The notes under the pieces: model-generated | Told to the model about the DNA's origin: nothing | What the model saw: the letters and a program-made list of their open reading frames with translations, nothing else | Databases searched by the model: none | Position numbers and translations under genes: made by a program | Assembly (NCBI GenBank): GCA_913057205.1 | Contig: CAJXNO010000007.1 | Location: forward strand, 1-64,000 | Length of the DNA stretch: 64,000 nucleotides | Direction of reading: 5' to 3' | Origin: an uncultured Flavobacteriales bacterium | GTDB lineage: Bacteria; Bacteroidota; Bacteroidia; Flavobacteriales_G; Salibacteraceae | Part shown: positions 25,986-34,700 of the stretch, piece after piece | Numbering within the stretch: the stretch's first letter is position 1 | Layout: each line of letters starts with the position of its first letter

Positions 25986-27257
25986 TTACGTCGGGAGGTC
26001 TGCTCGGATACCCATGCCCATTTCAGCAGAAAGTTCTGTAATGCGGAGTCCGAGTCGCTCGAGCTTGAACTGCAGGTCAGAAATCGGTCCTTCTTGCGTT
26101 TCCTGCTCAAGGCTCACCGAATAATCGTAGGGCGCTTGGATCTCAGCAGCCAAGGTAAACACCTCTTGCATCAAGGTCCTGATCTGTGCAGCTTCTTCAT
26201 CGTCGAATTCCTCAAAGATCTCAAGCAATGAGGTGCCTTCAACATAGGTGCTGTCGATTCTGCCATAGCGTCCGCGAAGGATGTTGCGCATGCCCAAGGC
26301 GTTGTAGTAGATGTCGCGGTGGGTATTGTCGCTAAAAGCTGACTCTTCCCTATCCGGATCGAAGGATTCTAAGGTCCGCAGGATACGGTTGCGACCAAGT
26401 TCAAATTGCATGAAACTCACCACACCCGTCATGGCTAGACGTGTAGATCTCCCCGGACTATACGCATTGATGTGGGTCTTGCGGTAGTTGTTCGCGATGG
26501 TGCTGTTCCATTGGTTGGCGATGTAGCCAAGGTCTTCCACCAACTGATCGGTTGCCGCTTTAAGCAAGGCCCTTCTTCTGAACGGAATGATGTTCGATGA
26601 ATCACCCGCTGCGTAGTCGGCAACTGGACGATCGCCTGCCAACTGATCAATCATAATGGGATCGTCTTCGCCCCAGAGCATGAATTCGATTACGTGATAG
26701 CCCAACATAATCCGTTCTGCGTTTCCAGATTGATGCAAAGAGCGTAACAAAGCTTGATCGATGACAAGGTATTGGTTGGTGTCAGAAACTATTCCAGCGC
26801 CAATGCTGTCAGACAGATAATCCAAGTAGGCAGGCTCCATTTCCCAACCATTGATGCGCGAAGCATAATCAATCGAGTCTCCGTCAATCGGACCCATCGC
26901 ACCGGTGAAGATTTCGCTCTGGCTATAAGGGATGTGCGCTAAGATCCACTGGTCCTTGCAAGCAGCCAAACCTGGCACAGTAGGAATGTCTACGAATGCA
27001 TCTACCAACAGTTGTAGGTCAAGTGCTGCACGATAGGCATCATCATAAACCGCAAAAGCGATTTCTGCATAATTGTCTCGGAAGGATGATTTCAAATCGT
27101 CTGAGAGCTCCTCGTAACGGCAGCTTCCGTCATCGAGTTCTGCATCGGCGTTGTAGTTGGATGCATTCGGATCGGTACAGCCACGTTCCTTACAGCTTGA
27201 TAAAAGCAAAAGGCTGATGGCCAAAATGCTCAAGGTATACTTTGGTAGATCTTGCAT
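25986..27257 (-). CDS. Imelysin-family (M75) lipoprotein
   Basis: A 423-residue lipoprotein (lipobox ending LLSSC). Straight after the Cys is GCTDPNASNYNADAELDDGSC, a Bacteroidota surface-protein motif with paired cysteines. The rest is helical and carries the imelysin signature GYHVIEFMLWGED (G-x-H-x-x-E). Known: imelysin-like proteins are iron-regulated envelope proteins, with peptidase activity claimed for some and iron binding for others. The two helical halves expected of the imelysin fold are present. It stands alone on its strand; no iron-transport gene is adjacent. Confidence 0.85.
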   Translation of the reverse strand: MQDLPKYTLSILAISLLLLSSCKERGCTDPNASNYNADAELDDGSCRYEELSDDLKSSFRDNYAEIAFAVYDDAYRAALDLQLLVDAFVDIPTVPGLAACKDQWILAHIPYSQSEIFTGAMGPIDGDSIDYASRINGWEMEPAYLDYLSDSIGAGIVSDTNQYLVIDQALLRSLHQSGNAERIMLGYHVIEFMLWGEDDPIMIDQLAGDRPVADYAAGDSSNIIPFRRRALLKAATDQLVEDLGYIANQWNSTIANNYRKTHINAYSPGRSTRLAMTGVVSFMQFELGRNRILRTLESFDPDREESAFSDNTHRDIYYNALGMRNILRGRYGRIDSTYVEGTSLLEIFEEFDDEEAAQIRTLMQEVFTLAAEIQAPYDYSVSLEQETQEGPISDLQFKLERLGLRITELSAEMGMGIRADLPT

Positions 27258-27305
27258 AGCAAGTTCAAAGAAACAGAAGAAAGTTCAATTTGAATGAAGG
27301 GAAAT

Positions 27306-27413
27306 AAAAAAGGGCGCGGAGCGGATATGACTTCTAACCCTATCGAACCTAACGCCCCGGCCCTATTCGTTTGCATTATCTCAATCCTCTATATCACGAT
27401 AAGCAAGCTAGCG
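27306..27413 (-). ncRNA. Possible small RNA with its own promoter and terminator
   Basis: The 323-base gap between the imelysin and ABC-F genes (27258-27580) has no credible reading frame. On the minus strand a -7 box TACATTTG (27420-27427) is followed by about 65 bases and then a GC-rich hairpin. There AGGGC plus GCG (27364-27353, with a CGGG bulge) pair with CGC plus GCCCT (27318-27311), followed by six T residues. The loop contains two GTTAG repeats around a TTCGAT. The apparent RNA of about 108 nt matches none of the families I know (not SRP RNA, 6S or tmRNA). It could instead be only a terminator for an upstream leader. Confidence 0.4.
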
Positions 27414-27419
27414 ATGGCT

Positions 27420-27427
27420 CAAATGTA
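27420..27427 (-). promoter_or_regulatory. -7 box of the candidate small RNA
   Basis: Minus-strand TACATTTG, an exact TAnnTTTG match, in a gene-free stretch. No convincing -33 element was seen. Confidence 0.4.
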
Positions 27428-27580
27428 GTATTCCTCGTTATACAGAAATGTTAAATATGAAACTCTTGCACGTTTTCTATCCCATTGAAACATAATGAAC
27501 TAGACTTTGATCAATTGTACACGGTTTTGAAGTCTAACGTATTCAGTAGGCACAGACGAAGTTAGGTGTGGTTTTACGGA

Positions 27581-29473
27581 TTAGCGCAACTCATCCAACT
27601 CCATCCAACGCAGCATTTTTTGATCGAGTGTATCGCTTAACTCACCCAGTTCTTGAGCGAGCGCTTGCAGATCGTCGTACGCAAGATTCGGCTTGGTAAT
27701 GGCCTCTTCAATGGCCTTCTTCTTTTCCTCTAGAACAGGAATTTCCTTTTCTAGCTGTTCCAGTTCGAATTTGAACTTGTATGAAAGCTTAGGTTTATCG
27801 GCAAGAGAATTCGTGCTTGTTGCAGTTTCTGATGTCTGCGTTTGGTTTGGGGCGGTTTCTCGAGACTTGAGTGACTCGTTCTCTTTTTCCTTTTCTTTCC
27901 AATCTGCGTAGCTGCCCCAAAAATCCTTGATCTCTCCATCACCCTGAAAGACGAAGAGATGGTCAACCACTTTATCCAGGAGGTAGCGGTCGTGCGAAAC
28001 CACGATCAAGCATCCGTCAAATGCATGAAGGAACTCTTCCAATTTCTGCAAAGTGAGGAGGTCGAGATCATTTGTTGGCTCATCCAGGATGAGGAAGTTG
28101 GGATTCTTCATCAGTACGGTCATCAAGTGCAGGCGACGCTTTTCGCCCCCACTCAGTTTTGCCACGTGTGTGTATTGCTTTTCAGGGGTGAACATGAACT
28201 GCTCCAAGAATGCACTTGCAGATAACTTGGTGCCATCACTCAGCTGGATCACATCAGCGATGTCTTTCAATATGTCAATGACCCGTTGATCCTCTTTCCA
28301 GGTGATGCCAGATTGGTCGTAGTAACCATACACCACGGTATCGCCTACATTGATCTTCCCCGAGTCAGCTTCTTCCCTACTGGTTAGTAAATTCAAGAAA
28401 GTAGACTTCCCTGCTCCGTTCCGTCCGATGATCCCTAAGCGCTCTCCTTTCTTGAAGGTATAGTCAAAGCCTTTCAGAATCACCTTGTTGCCGTACTGCT
28501 TATAGACTTTTTTCATCTCGAGGATCTTTCCGCCAAGCCTACTCATCTTCACATCGAGCTTTAGTGTCGGAACCTTCTCTCCGCTTTTGGCCTTCTCCTC
28601 GATCTCCTTGAAGGCGTCGATCCTGGACTTACTCTTCGTTGTTCTGGCCTTGGGTTGCCGACGCATCCATTCCAATTCCTTTTTCATCAAACGGCCGGCC
28701 TTGTCTTGCTCCACCCTTGCCACTTCTTGTCGCTCAGCGCGCTTCTGCAAGAAGAAAGCATAGTTGCCATCATGGCGATAAAGTTTCCGCTGGTGCAATT
28801 CCAAGATCACATTACAAACCCGGTCCAAGAAGTACCGATCGTGTGTGACCATCAAAAGGGTCATGCTGCTCTGTATCAAAAAGGCTTCTAGCCATTCCAC
28901 CATATCGACATCCAGGTGGTTGGTGGGTTCATCCAAGATCAGGAACTCTGGCTCATCTACCAAGGTAGCTGCCAAAGCAACGCGCTTCCGCTCTCCACCA
29001 CTGAGGGTGCTCACTTCTTGCTCGAGGTCCTCGATACCCAATTTGCTTAAGGTGGCTTTTAACCTGCGGTCATAGTCCCACGCCTTGCGAACATCCATCT
29101 GAGCTTGGGTTCGCTCCAATGCTGAGATCACCTCGGGGTCGCCTTTCTCCGCTTGTGCTGAGAGTTCTTCGAAACGGCGCTTTAAGTCGTGAATATCGCT
29201 GTTTACTGTTTTAACATACGCTTCGATCGTTTTAGCGCCTAACATGGAAGGGGCTTGATCCAAGAATGCTACTCGAATTCCTTGTCGAAATGCGAACTCC
29301 CCTTCATCAGCAACATCCTTCCCGGAAAGGATCCGAAGCAAGGTGCTCTTTCCGGTGCCATTATTAGCGATCAACGCTACTTTATCTCCTTTGGCTAAAC
29401 CAAAGCTGAGGCCTTCAAATAAGGTGCGTTCTCCGTAGCGTTTGCTCAGTTGGTCAACCGACAAGTAATTCAT
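27581..29473 (-). CDS. ABC-F family ATPase (Uup/EttA type)
   Basis: A 630-residue protein with two ABC domains and no membrane spans. Domain 1 has GTGKST and LSGGERKRVALAATLV with LILDEPTNHLD; domain 2 has GRNGAGKST and LSGGEKRRLHL with LILDEPTNDLD. Between them is the basic linker (WMRRQPKARTTKSKSRID), and the C-terminus (about 540-630) is a charged coiled coil, as in Uup. ABC-F proteins act on ribosomes or, for Uup, on replication-linked DNA structures. I lean to a Uup-like protein because of the C-terminal coiled coil. It is followed on the minus strand by the candidate small RNA region. Confidence 0.9.
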   Translation of the reverse strand: MNYLSVDQLSKRYGERTLFEGLSFGLAKGDKVALIANNGTGKSTLLRILSGKDVADEGEFAFRQGIRVAFLDQAPSMLGAKTIEAYVKTVNSDIHDLKRRFEELSAQAEKGDPEVISALERTQAQMDVRKAWDYDRRLKATLSKLGIEDLEQEVSTLSGGERKRVALAATLVDEPEFLILDEPTNHLDVDMVEWLEAFLIQSSMTLLMVTHDRYFLDRVCNVILELHQRKLYRHDGNYAFFLQKRAERQEVARVEQDKAGRLMKKELEWMRRQPKARTTKSKSRIDAFKEIEEKAKSGEKVPTLKLDVKMSRLGGKILEMKKVYKQYGNKVILKGFDYTFKKGERLGIIGRNGAGKSTFLNLLTSREEADSGKINVGDTVVYGYYDQSGITWKEDQRVIDILKDIADVIQLSDGTKLSASAFLEQFMFTPEKQYTHVAKLSGGEKRRLHLMTVLMKNPNFLILDEPTNDLDLLTLQKLEEFLHAFDGCLIVVSHDRYLLDKVVDHLFVFQGDGEIKDFWGSYADWKEKEKENESLKSRETAPNQTQTSETATSTNSLADKPKLSYKFKFELEQLEKEIPVLEEKKKAIEEAITKPNLAYDDLQALAQELGELSDTLDQKMLRWMELDELR

Positions 29474-29507
29474 GCTGCGAAGATGCGAAGGAAGCGGTGA
29501 TAAAATA

Positions 29508-29534
29508 CAAAGGGCCGCATAATGCGACCCTTTG
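29508..29534 (-). terminator. Terminator after the DUF4397 gene
   Basis: On the minus strand CAAAGGGTCGCAT pairs with ATGCGGCCCTTTG (one G-T pair and a tiny loop), followed by TATTTT. It lies between the DUF4397 stop and the ABC-F start, so the two minus-strand genes are separate units. Confidence 0.75.
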
Positions 29535-29565
29535 CTCTCTAACCTAAACTACTACTCTCGTTAGC

Positions 29566-31929
29566 TTATCGAATGATGCTGATCTTGGCATATTCAGATG
29601 CACCTTCCTCAGAACGTACCTCCAACATATAATAACCAGCATTCAAATCATTAACATCAAGGTTGATGCGATCATTGTTGAAACGATCCTGCATCACTAC
29701 TGTGCCATCGATAGACATCAAGATGATGCTTCCCTGATCAAACGATGGCTGCACATTGATCTGTCCGTTCATCACTGGATTTGGGAACACATTCAAGGCG
29801 TCAGAAGTAACTTCTTCATCAACGTTTAGCGGTGTGCCAGGCAATTCAACCAAGTCACCTCCAGCAGCTACTGCTACCCAAAGACCGAAGGATGCTCCAT
29901 CTGAGTTTTGGCTTGGATCAAGAAATCCAGATGCTACTACGGTGATGGCTTCTCCTGCAAACCCTAGGGTTTGCAATGGAGCTTGGTACTGAGCCAACAT
30001 GGTGGTATTGGTCTCATCCTTCAACTCCAAGGTGTAATCTGTATTGGCCAATTCCAAGTAACCTTGGAAATCTTCGTAAGCGAGGTTGTCTACAATGGTT
30101 CCAGCACCAACCAATACTTCGTTCACATCAACTACAGGAGCGTCGGTTGCACCGTGGTGTACCAGGACGTCTGTGTTGTTGGCATCGGTAGCGGCTTCGC
30201 GCGCCATCCCGTATACGGATAAGCCGAAGCTTTCAGTGATTACATAACCAGATGCACTCACATTGCCATGCGCAACGGCGATGTAAGTTTCACCGTTCAT
30301 CAACGTAACCGGAATGGTGGCGATCGCATCGTTCACATCGTTACTGTTGCTGGGTGCTACAGCGATCTCTGCTTCTACGTTTGCCGGAGCATCGATGAAG
30401 CTTGTTGCCGTGCGGAAAGCGAAATCATCGATCAAGAGTCCGCCATTCAAGTAAACATCTACTACTGAAGCGGCCATATCTGCTGAGTTATGGATCACTT
30501 GCAAACGCGCTGTAGATGCTGGCAGTTCAACCAAGGCTCCTCCAGTTGGAAGTGCAACCCACAGACCGAATGCTGGTCCGTTTGAGTTCTGACTCGGATC
30601 TACGAATCCAGAAGCTACTACTACAAGGGCTTCATCTTCTAAACCAAGGCTTGACAATGGTGCATTGTAAGAAAACGCATTATCGCCGGTCTGCAGTGCA
30701 ATGTCAAGCACATAGTCATCGGTTGGAAGCTCTAAATAACCTTGGAAATCACCGTATGCAAGGTCATCAACGATTGTTCCTGCACCTACCCCAGACTCAA
30801 CAACGTCTACAACAGGTGCGTCAGTAGAGCCGTGGAATACCAGAACATCCGTGTTGCCAGTTGTATCAGCTGCCTCTCGTCCCATATCATAAACGTCTAA
30901 GCTAAAAGCAGTTGCTGGTGTGTAACCCATTGGGCTGATGATTCCATTTGCAATTGCTACGTAGGTATCGCGTGCATCTAATACAACAGGTACAGTCGCT
31001 ACCGCTTGTGAAGCACTTGTACTGTTAGCAGGGGCTACAGCGATTTCATTAGTAATGTTTGCTGGAGCATCAATAAAAGCTGATGCTGTACGGAAGGAGA
31101 AACTATCAAGTAAGATCTCGCCATTCAAATAAATGTCAACAGCAGCTGCTAACGCATCTGCAGAGTTGTGAATGACTTGAAGGCGTGCAGTAGCCTGTGG
31201 AAGTGGAATGAAATCACCACCTGAGGGTAATACAGCGAAAAGTCCGAAAGCATCACCACCACTGTTCACCGTTGGATCTAAGAAGCCTGACGCCAAAACT
31301 GTGATAGCACTATCCTCGAGACCAAGTGTTTGAAGAGGAGCCTCATATGCTGCCACTACATCTCCATTCAAAGTTTCTACGTTGATTACATAATCGTTTG
31401 TCGGTAACTCAACGTAACCAGAGAACTCATTGTAGCTTATGTTACTCACTGCTGTAGTTGACAACACTTCTGTTTCTACAACATTTACTGCAGGGGCATC
31501 TGTTACTCCATGCACCACCAGTAGGTCTGTGTTTCCAGCTGTACCAGCCTCTTCACGACCAAGTGTGTAAACCGCCAAATCGAATGGCGTTGCAGGACTA
31601 TAGCCTGTAGGGCTGACGATACCTTGTGCAACAATAATGTAGGTTTCATTGTCAGCCAGTGTGTATTGAAAGTTCGCAATGGTGTCATTTACTGACGAAC
31701 TGTTTCCAGGTGCAATACCAACGTTCAATAACGCATTAGCAGGGACTGACTGAAATGGACTTGCCGTTTTATAGTCGACATCATCCAAGAACATGGCTCC
31801 ATTCACATAAACGTCAACTGTTGCAGCAGCTGCATCAGGACTGTTGTGGATGACTTGAACCCGAGCTGTTTGCGCGAGCACTCCTAGCGTCATCAGTGAA
31901 AGACTAAAGAGTAAACCTAACTTTTTCAT
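29566..31929 (-). CDS. T9SS-exported protein with three DUF4397 repeats
   Basis: A 787-residue secreted protein (signal peptide LGVLAQ). Three tandem units of 225-226 residues start at TARVQVIHNSPD, TARLQVIHNSADA and TARLQVIHNSADM (DNA about 31870, 31192, 30517). Each has a first half V-x-VY-x-NG and a second half opening L-V-x-HG-x-TDAP-x-V and closing FGL-x-VALP-x-GG. The T9SS sorting domain starts near LNVFPNPVMNGQINVQP and ends YAKISIIR. DUF4397 modules are beta-rich and of unknown function; a surface or adhesive role is plausible. The units are close enough to recombine. It is divergent from the sigma factor gene. Confidence 0.87.
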   Translation of the reverse strand: MKKLGLLFSLSLMTLGVLAQTARVQVIHNSPDAAAATVDVYVNGAMFLDDVDYKTASPFQSVPANALLNVGIAPGNSSSVNDTIANFQYTLADNETYIIVAQGIVSPTGYSPATPFDLAVYTLGREEAGTAGNTDLLVVHGVTDAPAVNVVETEVLSTTAVSNISYNEFSGYVELPTNDYVINVETLNGDVVAAYEAPLQTLGLEDSAITVLASGFLDPTVNSGGDAFGLFAVLPSGGDFIPLPQATARLQVIHNSADALAAAVDIYLNGEILLDSFSFRTASAFIDAPANITNEIAVAPANSTSASQAVATVPVVLDARDTYVAIANGIISPMGYTPATAFSLDVYDMGREAADTTGNTDVLVFHGSTDAPVVDVVESGVGAGTIVDDLAYGDFQGYLELPTDDYVLDIALQTGDNAFSYNAPLSSLGLEDEALVVVASGFVDPSQNSNGPAFGLWVALPTGGALVELPASTARLQVIHNSADMAASVVDVYLNGGLLIDDFAFRTATSFIDAPANVEAEIAVAPSNSNDVNDAIATIPVTLMNGETYIAVAHGNVSASGYVITESFGLSVYGMAREAATDANNTDVLVHHGATDAPVVDVNEVLVGAGTIVDNLAYEDFQGYLELANTDYTLELKDETNTTMLAQYQAPLQTLGFAGEAITVVASGFLDPSQNSDGASFGLWVAVAAGGDLVELPGTPLNVDEEVTSDALNVFPNPVMNGQINVQPSFDQGSIILMSIDGTVVMQDRFNNDRINLDVNDLNAGYYMLEVRSEEGASEYAKISIIR

Positions 31930-32066
31930 ATCCGATAATTTTTGATTTACCCCATAGACACGTGTCGCTTCTAAGACGCTTCTTTGTGTTTAATTATTTT
32001 TTGAAATCCCTCAACAAAGGCATTATATAAGGCAAACCCCATCGAACAATAATTCGTCTGTCCGGT

Positions 32067-32651
32067 TTGATAGGTAATCGACCTACAACCTTGACCACCG
32101 ACCAACTCATAAAAGGTTTACAACGAGGAAAGCGCAAGGCGCTGAACCACCTGTACGACACCTATGCGTCGCTCTTCTACACGATGTGCTTGCGCTATGC
32201 CAGATCCACCCAGGAAGCCGAAGACTTCGCTCAGGAAGCTTTTCTGCGCATCTTCGAGAAGATCGATCAATTCGACAATAAAGGAAGTTTTGAAGGTTGG
32301 ATGAAGCGAATTGTGGTTACGACGTGTCTAAATGGTATCAGGGGTAAACAATTGGTCAGTGAACCACTCCACCGCGATGATGATGATGACAGTTATGGCA
32401 TGGTAGAAGATGCATCCATCTTCAGTGATCTGGCTGCAGAAGACATCCTCAAATGCATTGAACAGTTACCTGAAGGATACCGTGTGGTATTCAATTTAGT
32501 TGTTTTGGAATCGTATTCACATAAGGAGGTCGCAGAACTATTGAATATTTCAGAAAGTGCATCGCGAAGCCAACTCAGCAAGGCGAAGAATAAATTAAAA
32601 GCCTTGGTAGTGAATAGGAATTCGGTTTTCTATGAGCAGACAGGGTCATAA
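32067..32651 (+). CDS. ECF sigma-70 factor
   Basis: A 194-residue extracytoplasmic-function sigma factor. Region 2 reads LYDTYASLFYTMCLRYARSTQEAEDFAQEAFLRIFEKIDQFDNKGSFEGWMKRIVV, with the promoter-melting pattern. Region 4 has IEQLPEGYRVVFNLVVLESYSHKEVAELLNISESASRSQLSKAKNKL, a helix-turn-helix for -35 recognition. The first start is TTG at 32067; a TTG at 32091 is an alternative. No ATG is usable. The next gene begins 4 bases after its stop (or overlaps it), which is the usual place for its regulator. Confidence 0.92.
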   Translation: MIGNRPTTLTTDQLIKGLQRGKRKALNHLYDTYASLFYTMCLRYARSTQEAEDFAQEAFLRIFEKIDQFDNKGSFEGWMKRIVVTTCLNGIRGKQLVSEPLHRDDDDDSYGMVEDASIFSDLAAEDILKCIEQLPEGYRVVFNLVVLESYSHKEVAELLNISESASRSQLSKAKNKLKALVVNRNSVFYEQTGS

Positions 32652-32655
32652 TAAC

Positions 32656-34014
32656 ATGGAAGACATACTTCGATCGAAGTTGGCAGGAGTGCAGCAAACA
32701 CCGCCTGATGCGCTGCGTCGAAAAGTCGAGGCTGACTTCCTCCGTACCCGAAGAAAGCGTGTGGCTTTCTGGTGGTTCTTTGGTGGCGTGAGTGGTGTCG
32801 CAGCTCTGGTCCTTGCCTTGTTGCTTTGGCCGAGTGCCCCATCGGGTGAACGAATGAATCCTTCTGCCGCCGATGATGGTGGATCCGTTGTAAGCGTAGA
32901 ATCTGCCTCAGCCCTTCCTGTTGATGGTGAACCCTTCCCCTACGAGACCTCAGATAGCTCATCGGATGCACAGTCCTCGGGTGAATCAATAGCGATGGAT
33001 CCCACCGATGTTTCAGACACTGAATCCACAAGAAGTGCCACGAATACAGGATCTAAGGAAGAAGGCTCTGGTTTCAATACGATCTCCGAGGTCGACCCTG
33101 AAGCTCCTCCGGTTGTGTGGGATGATTCGGATGAACAGGACATTGAGCGTGAGCGCGTAGTCATCACGCCATCTGAGCGGGAAGCAAACCCTTCAGCTCC
33201 GGTTGTTGCGGTTGTGTCGAATGATGGCTTGAACAATACGATTAATCCAACTTCAGAGAACACCACTGAAAAGCAAGCGGAATTGGATCGTTTACCTACA
33301 CGGTCTGTGATGCTTCCCGTTGCAGCAGTAGAAAACATAGATAAATCAAGAAACTATCCGACTCCGGCAGGCCTTCCGGTGCTTAAAGAAATCGGAGCGT
33401 GTCCGAAATGGATTATCGGTGCTTCTGGTGGTGTTGGGATGAGCTACCGGACTTTACAGAGCAACGTGCACGATCAGCTCGTGGAACATAAAAACCAGAG
33501 TGAGCATGCCAGCCTCAGTGCCTCGGCCGGAATCTATGCGGTAGCAACGCTCCTCGGCAAAAGCGGCCTCAAAACGGGCTTCACATACCTCCGCGTAGGA
33601 GAGCGATACCACTTCGAAAACGATCACGCATCGCATGCTACCACCAATACTTATGAGTACTTGAACATGGACCTTAAGTTCAATCAATCGCTCTTTTGCA
33701 ATGATCGTTTGCGATTGGATGTGGCGGTAGGTACGAAGTTGAACCTCTTGCGTGATGCCCAAAGTTCTTGGCTTGATCCGAACTCCTTCGAGGCGATCGC
33801 GCACAACGATGAAGGCGAACATTCTCCGTTCCGGGAGTATAACCTTGTGTGGTCAGCAGACCTCACGGGCTACTACTTCATATCGCGTCGAGCGTTTGTT
33901 GGTCTGACCATCGAAGCAGATCGATTCCAGAATTCTATTTATAAGGATGCCGTGGAATTGAATCAGCGCCCCTATGTGTTCCAAGGTTATTTTAACATTG
34001 GATTCCTCTTCTAA
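32656..34014 (+). CDS. Anti-sigma-like transmembrane protein with C-terminal beta-barrel-like domain
   Basis: About 452 residues. A cytoplasmic N-terminus of about 35 residues (MEDILRSKLAGVQQTPPDALRR) resembles the sigma-binding start of Bacteroidota regulators. Next come basic RRKR, a single span (about 39-59) and a Ser/Asp/Glu-rich linker of about 180 residues of low complexity. The last 200 residues have alternating strands ending in GYFNIGFLF, like an outer-membrane barrel (IIGASGGVGMSYRTL, GFTYLRVGERYHF, LDVAVGTKLNLL, LVWSADLTGYYF). Such a layout could span inner membrane, periplasm and outer membrane and pass a surface signal to the sigma factor encoded just upstream. An ATG at 32632, overlapping the sigma gene by 20 bases, is an alternative start. 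Confidence 0.75.
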   Translation: MEDILRSKLAGVQQTPPDALRRKVEADFLRTRRKRVAFWWFFGGVSGVAALVLALLLWPSAPSGERMNPSAADDGGSVVSVESASALPVDGEPFPYETSDSSSDAQSSGESIAMDPTDVSDTESTRSATNTGSKEEGSGFNTISEVDPEAPPVVWDDSDEQDIERERVVITPSEREANPSAPVVAVVSNDGLNNTINPTSENTTEKQAELDRLPTRSVMLPVAAVENIDKSRNYPTPAGLPVLKEIGACPKWIIGASGGVGMSYRTLQSNVHDQLVEHKNQSEHASLSASAGIYAVATLLGKSGLKTGFTYLRVGERYHFENDHASHATTNTYEYLNMDLKFNQSLFCNDRLRLDVAVGTKLNLLRDAQSSWLDPNSFEAIAHNDEGEHSPFREYNLVWSADLTGYYFISRRAFVGLTIEADRFQNSIYKDAVELNQRPYVFQGYFNIGFLF

Positions 34015-34062
34015 GGCATCCCTGTGCTTAACTTCACGTCGAAGTTGTCAAAGAATGATGTG

Positions 34063-34596
34063 ATGAAACGTTTGCTGAGCTTTTCACTCTTTTTCCTGCC
34101 TTTTGTACTCCTTGCTCAGGCGCAACCAACGGGTCAGGCTGCCGAGATTCCACCTCGGATTTTTGAATATGACGCCATCAAGCTGATCCGCATCAACATC
34201 ACCGAAGAGGATTATCTATCTGAGCGCGCCAAGGATCCTGGGGGCATGCGGCACTGGACCAGCATCCTTAAGAAGCACCTCAACGACAAACAAGACTACA
34301 AGCTTTTCTGGGATCATCTGGACCACATTTCCTACGAAGAAGAGATGGTGGCGGACGAAAACATGAACTTTTTACGTGATACCATCTTCGTTCGGAAGTA
34401 CTGCGATTTTGTGCGCATTGGTAAAGGCGAGGCATACTATGATCGCATCATGGTCTTCATGCAAGATGGGGAGCCTGTTGGACTTGGGAAGCTCAGCCGT
34501 CACAATAACATCGGAAGCTTCGCCCCTACCGAGGTCTTTACGGATTGCTTCGGTCAATACAATGAAATGGCGCGTATGAAAGCTATCCTGGATTAA
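34063..34596 (+). CDS. Secreted protein, unknown
   Basis: A 177-residue protein with a signal peptide (LFFLPFVLLAQAQ) and a mostly polar mature part rich in Asp/His/Tyr (HWTSILKKHLNDKQDYKLFWDHLDHISYEEE, IMVFMQDGEPVGLGKLSRH). The last part TDCFGQYNEMARM contains one Cys; another lies at YCDFVRI. No family is recognised. The ATG at 34063 is chosen because it directly precedes the signal peptide; a frame extension reaches 34024. It lies 48 bases after the anti-sigma-like gene and may share its operon. Confidence 0.6.
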   Translation: MKRLLSFSLFFLPFVLLAQAQPTGQAAEIPPRIFEYDAIKLIRINITEEDYLSERAKDPGGMRHWTSILKKHLNDKQDYKLFWDHLDHISYEEEMVADENMNFLRDTIFVRKYCDFVRIGKGEAYYDRIMVFMQDGEPVGLGKLSRHNNIGSFAPTEVFTDCFGQYNEMARMKAILD

Positions 34597-34700
34597 GCAC
34601 GCTAAGCTGCCGTTTAGTGGTTGAATCCATCCACTAACTCGTTCTCGATTGGTTTCTGGCAAGGTTTTGGCTAATCTAGCGTGAACCAATACTCCAAATC

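Noticed and set aside
25986-27257. Iron-uptake operon around the imelysin gene
   Set aside because: Neighbouring genes are a P5C dehydrogenase and an ABC-F ATPase on separate units; no iron transporter is adjacent.
27311-27364. tRNA-like TTCGAT and GGCGCG stretch in the 27.3 kb gap
   Set aside because: No cloverleaf can be formed: the acceptor, D and anticodon stems do not pair, so no tRNA is called.
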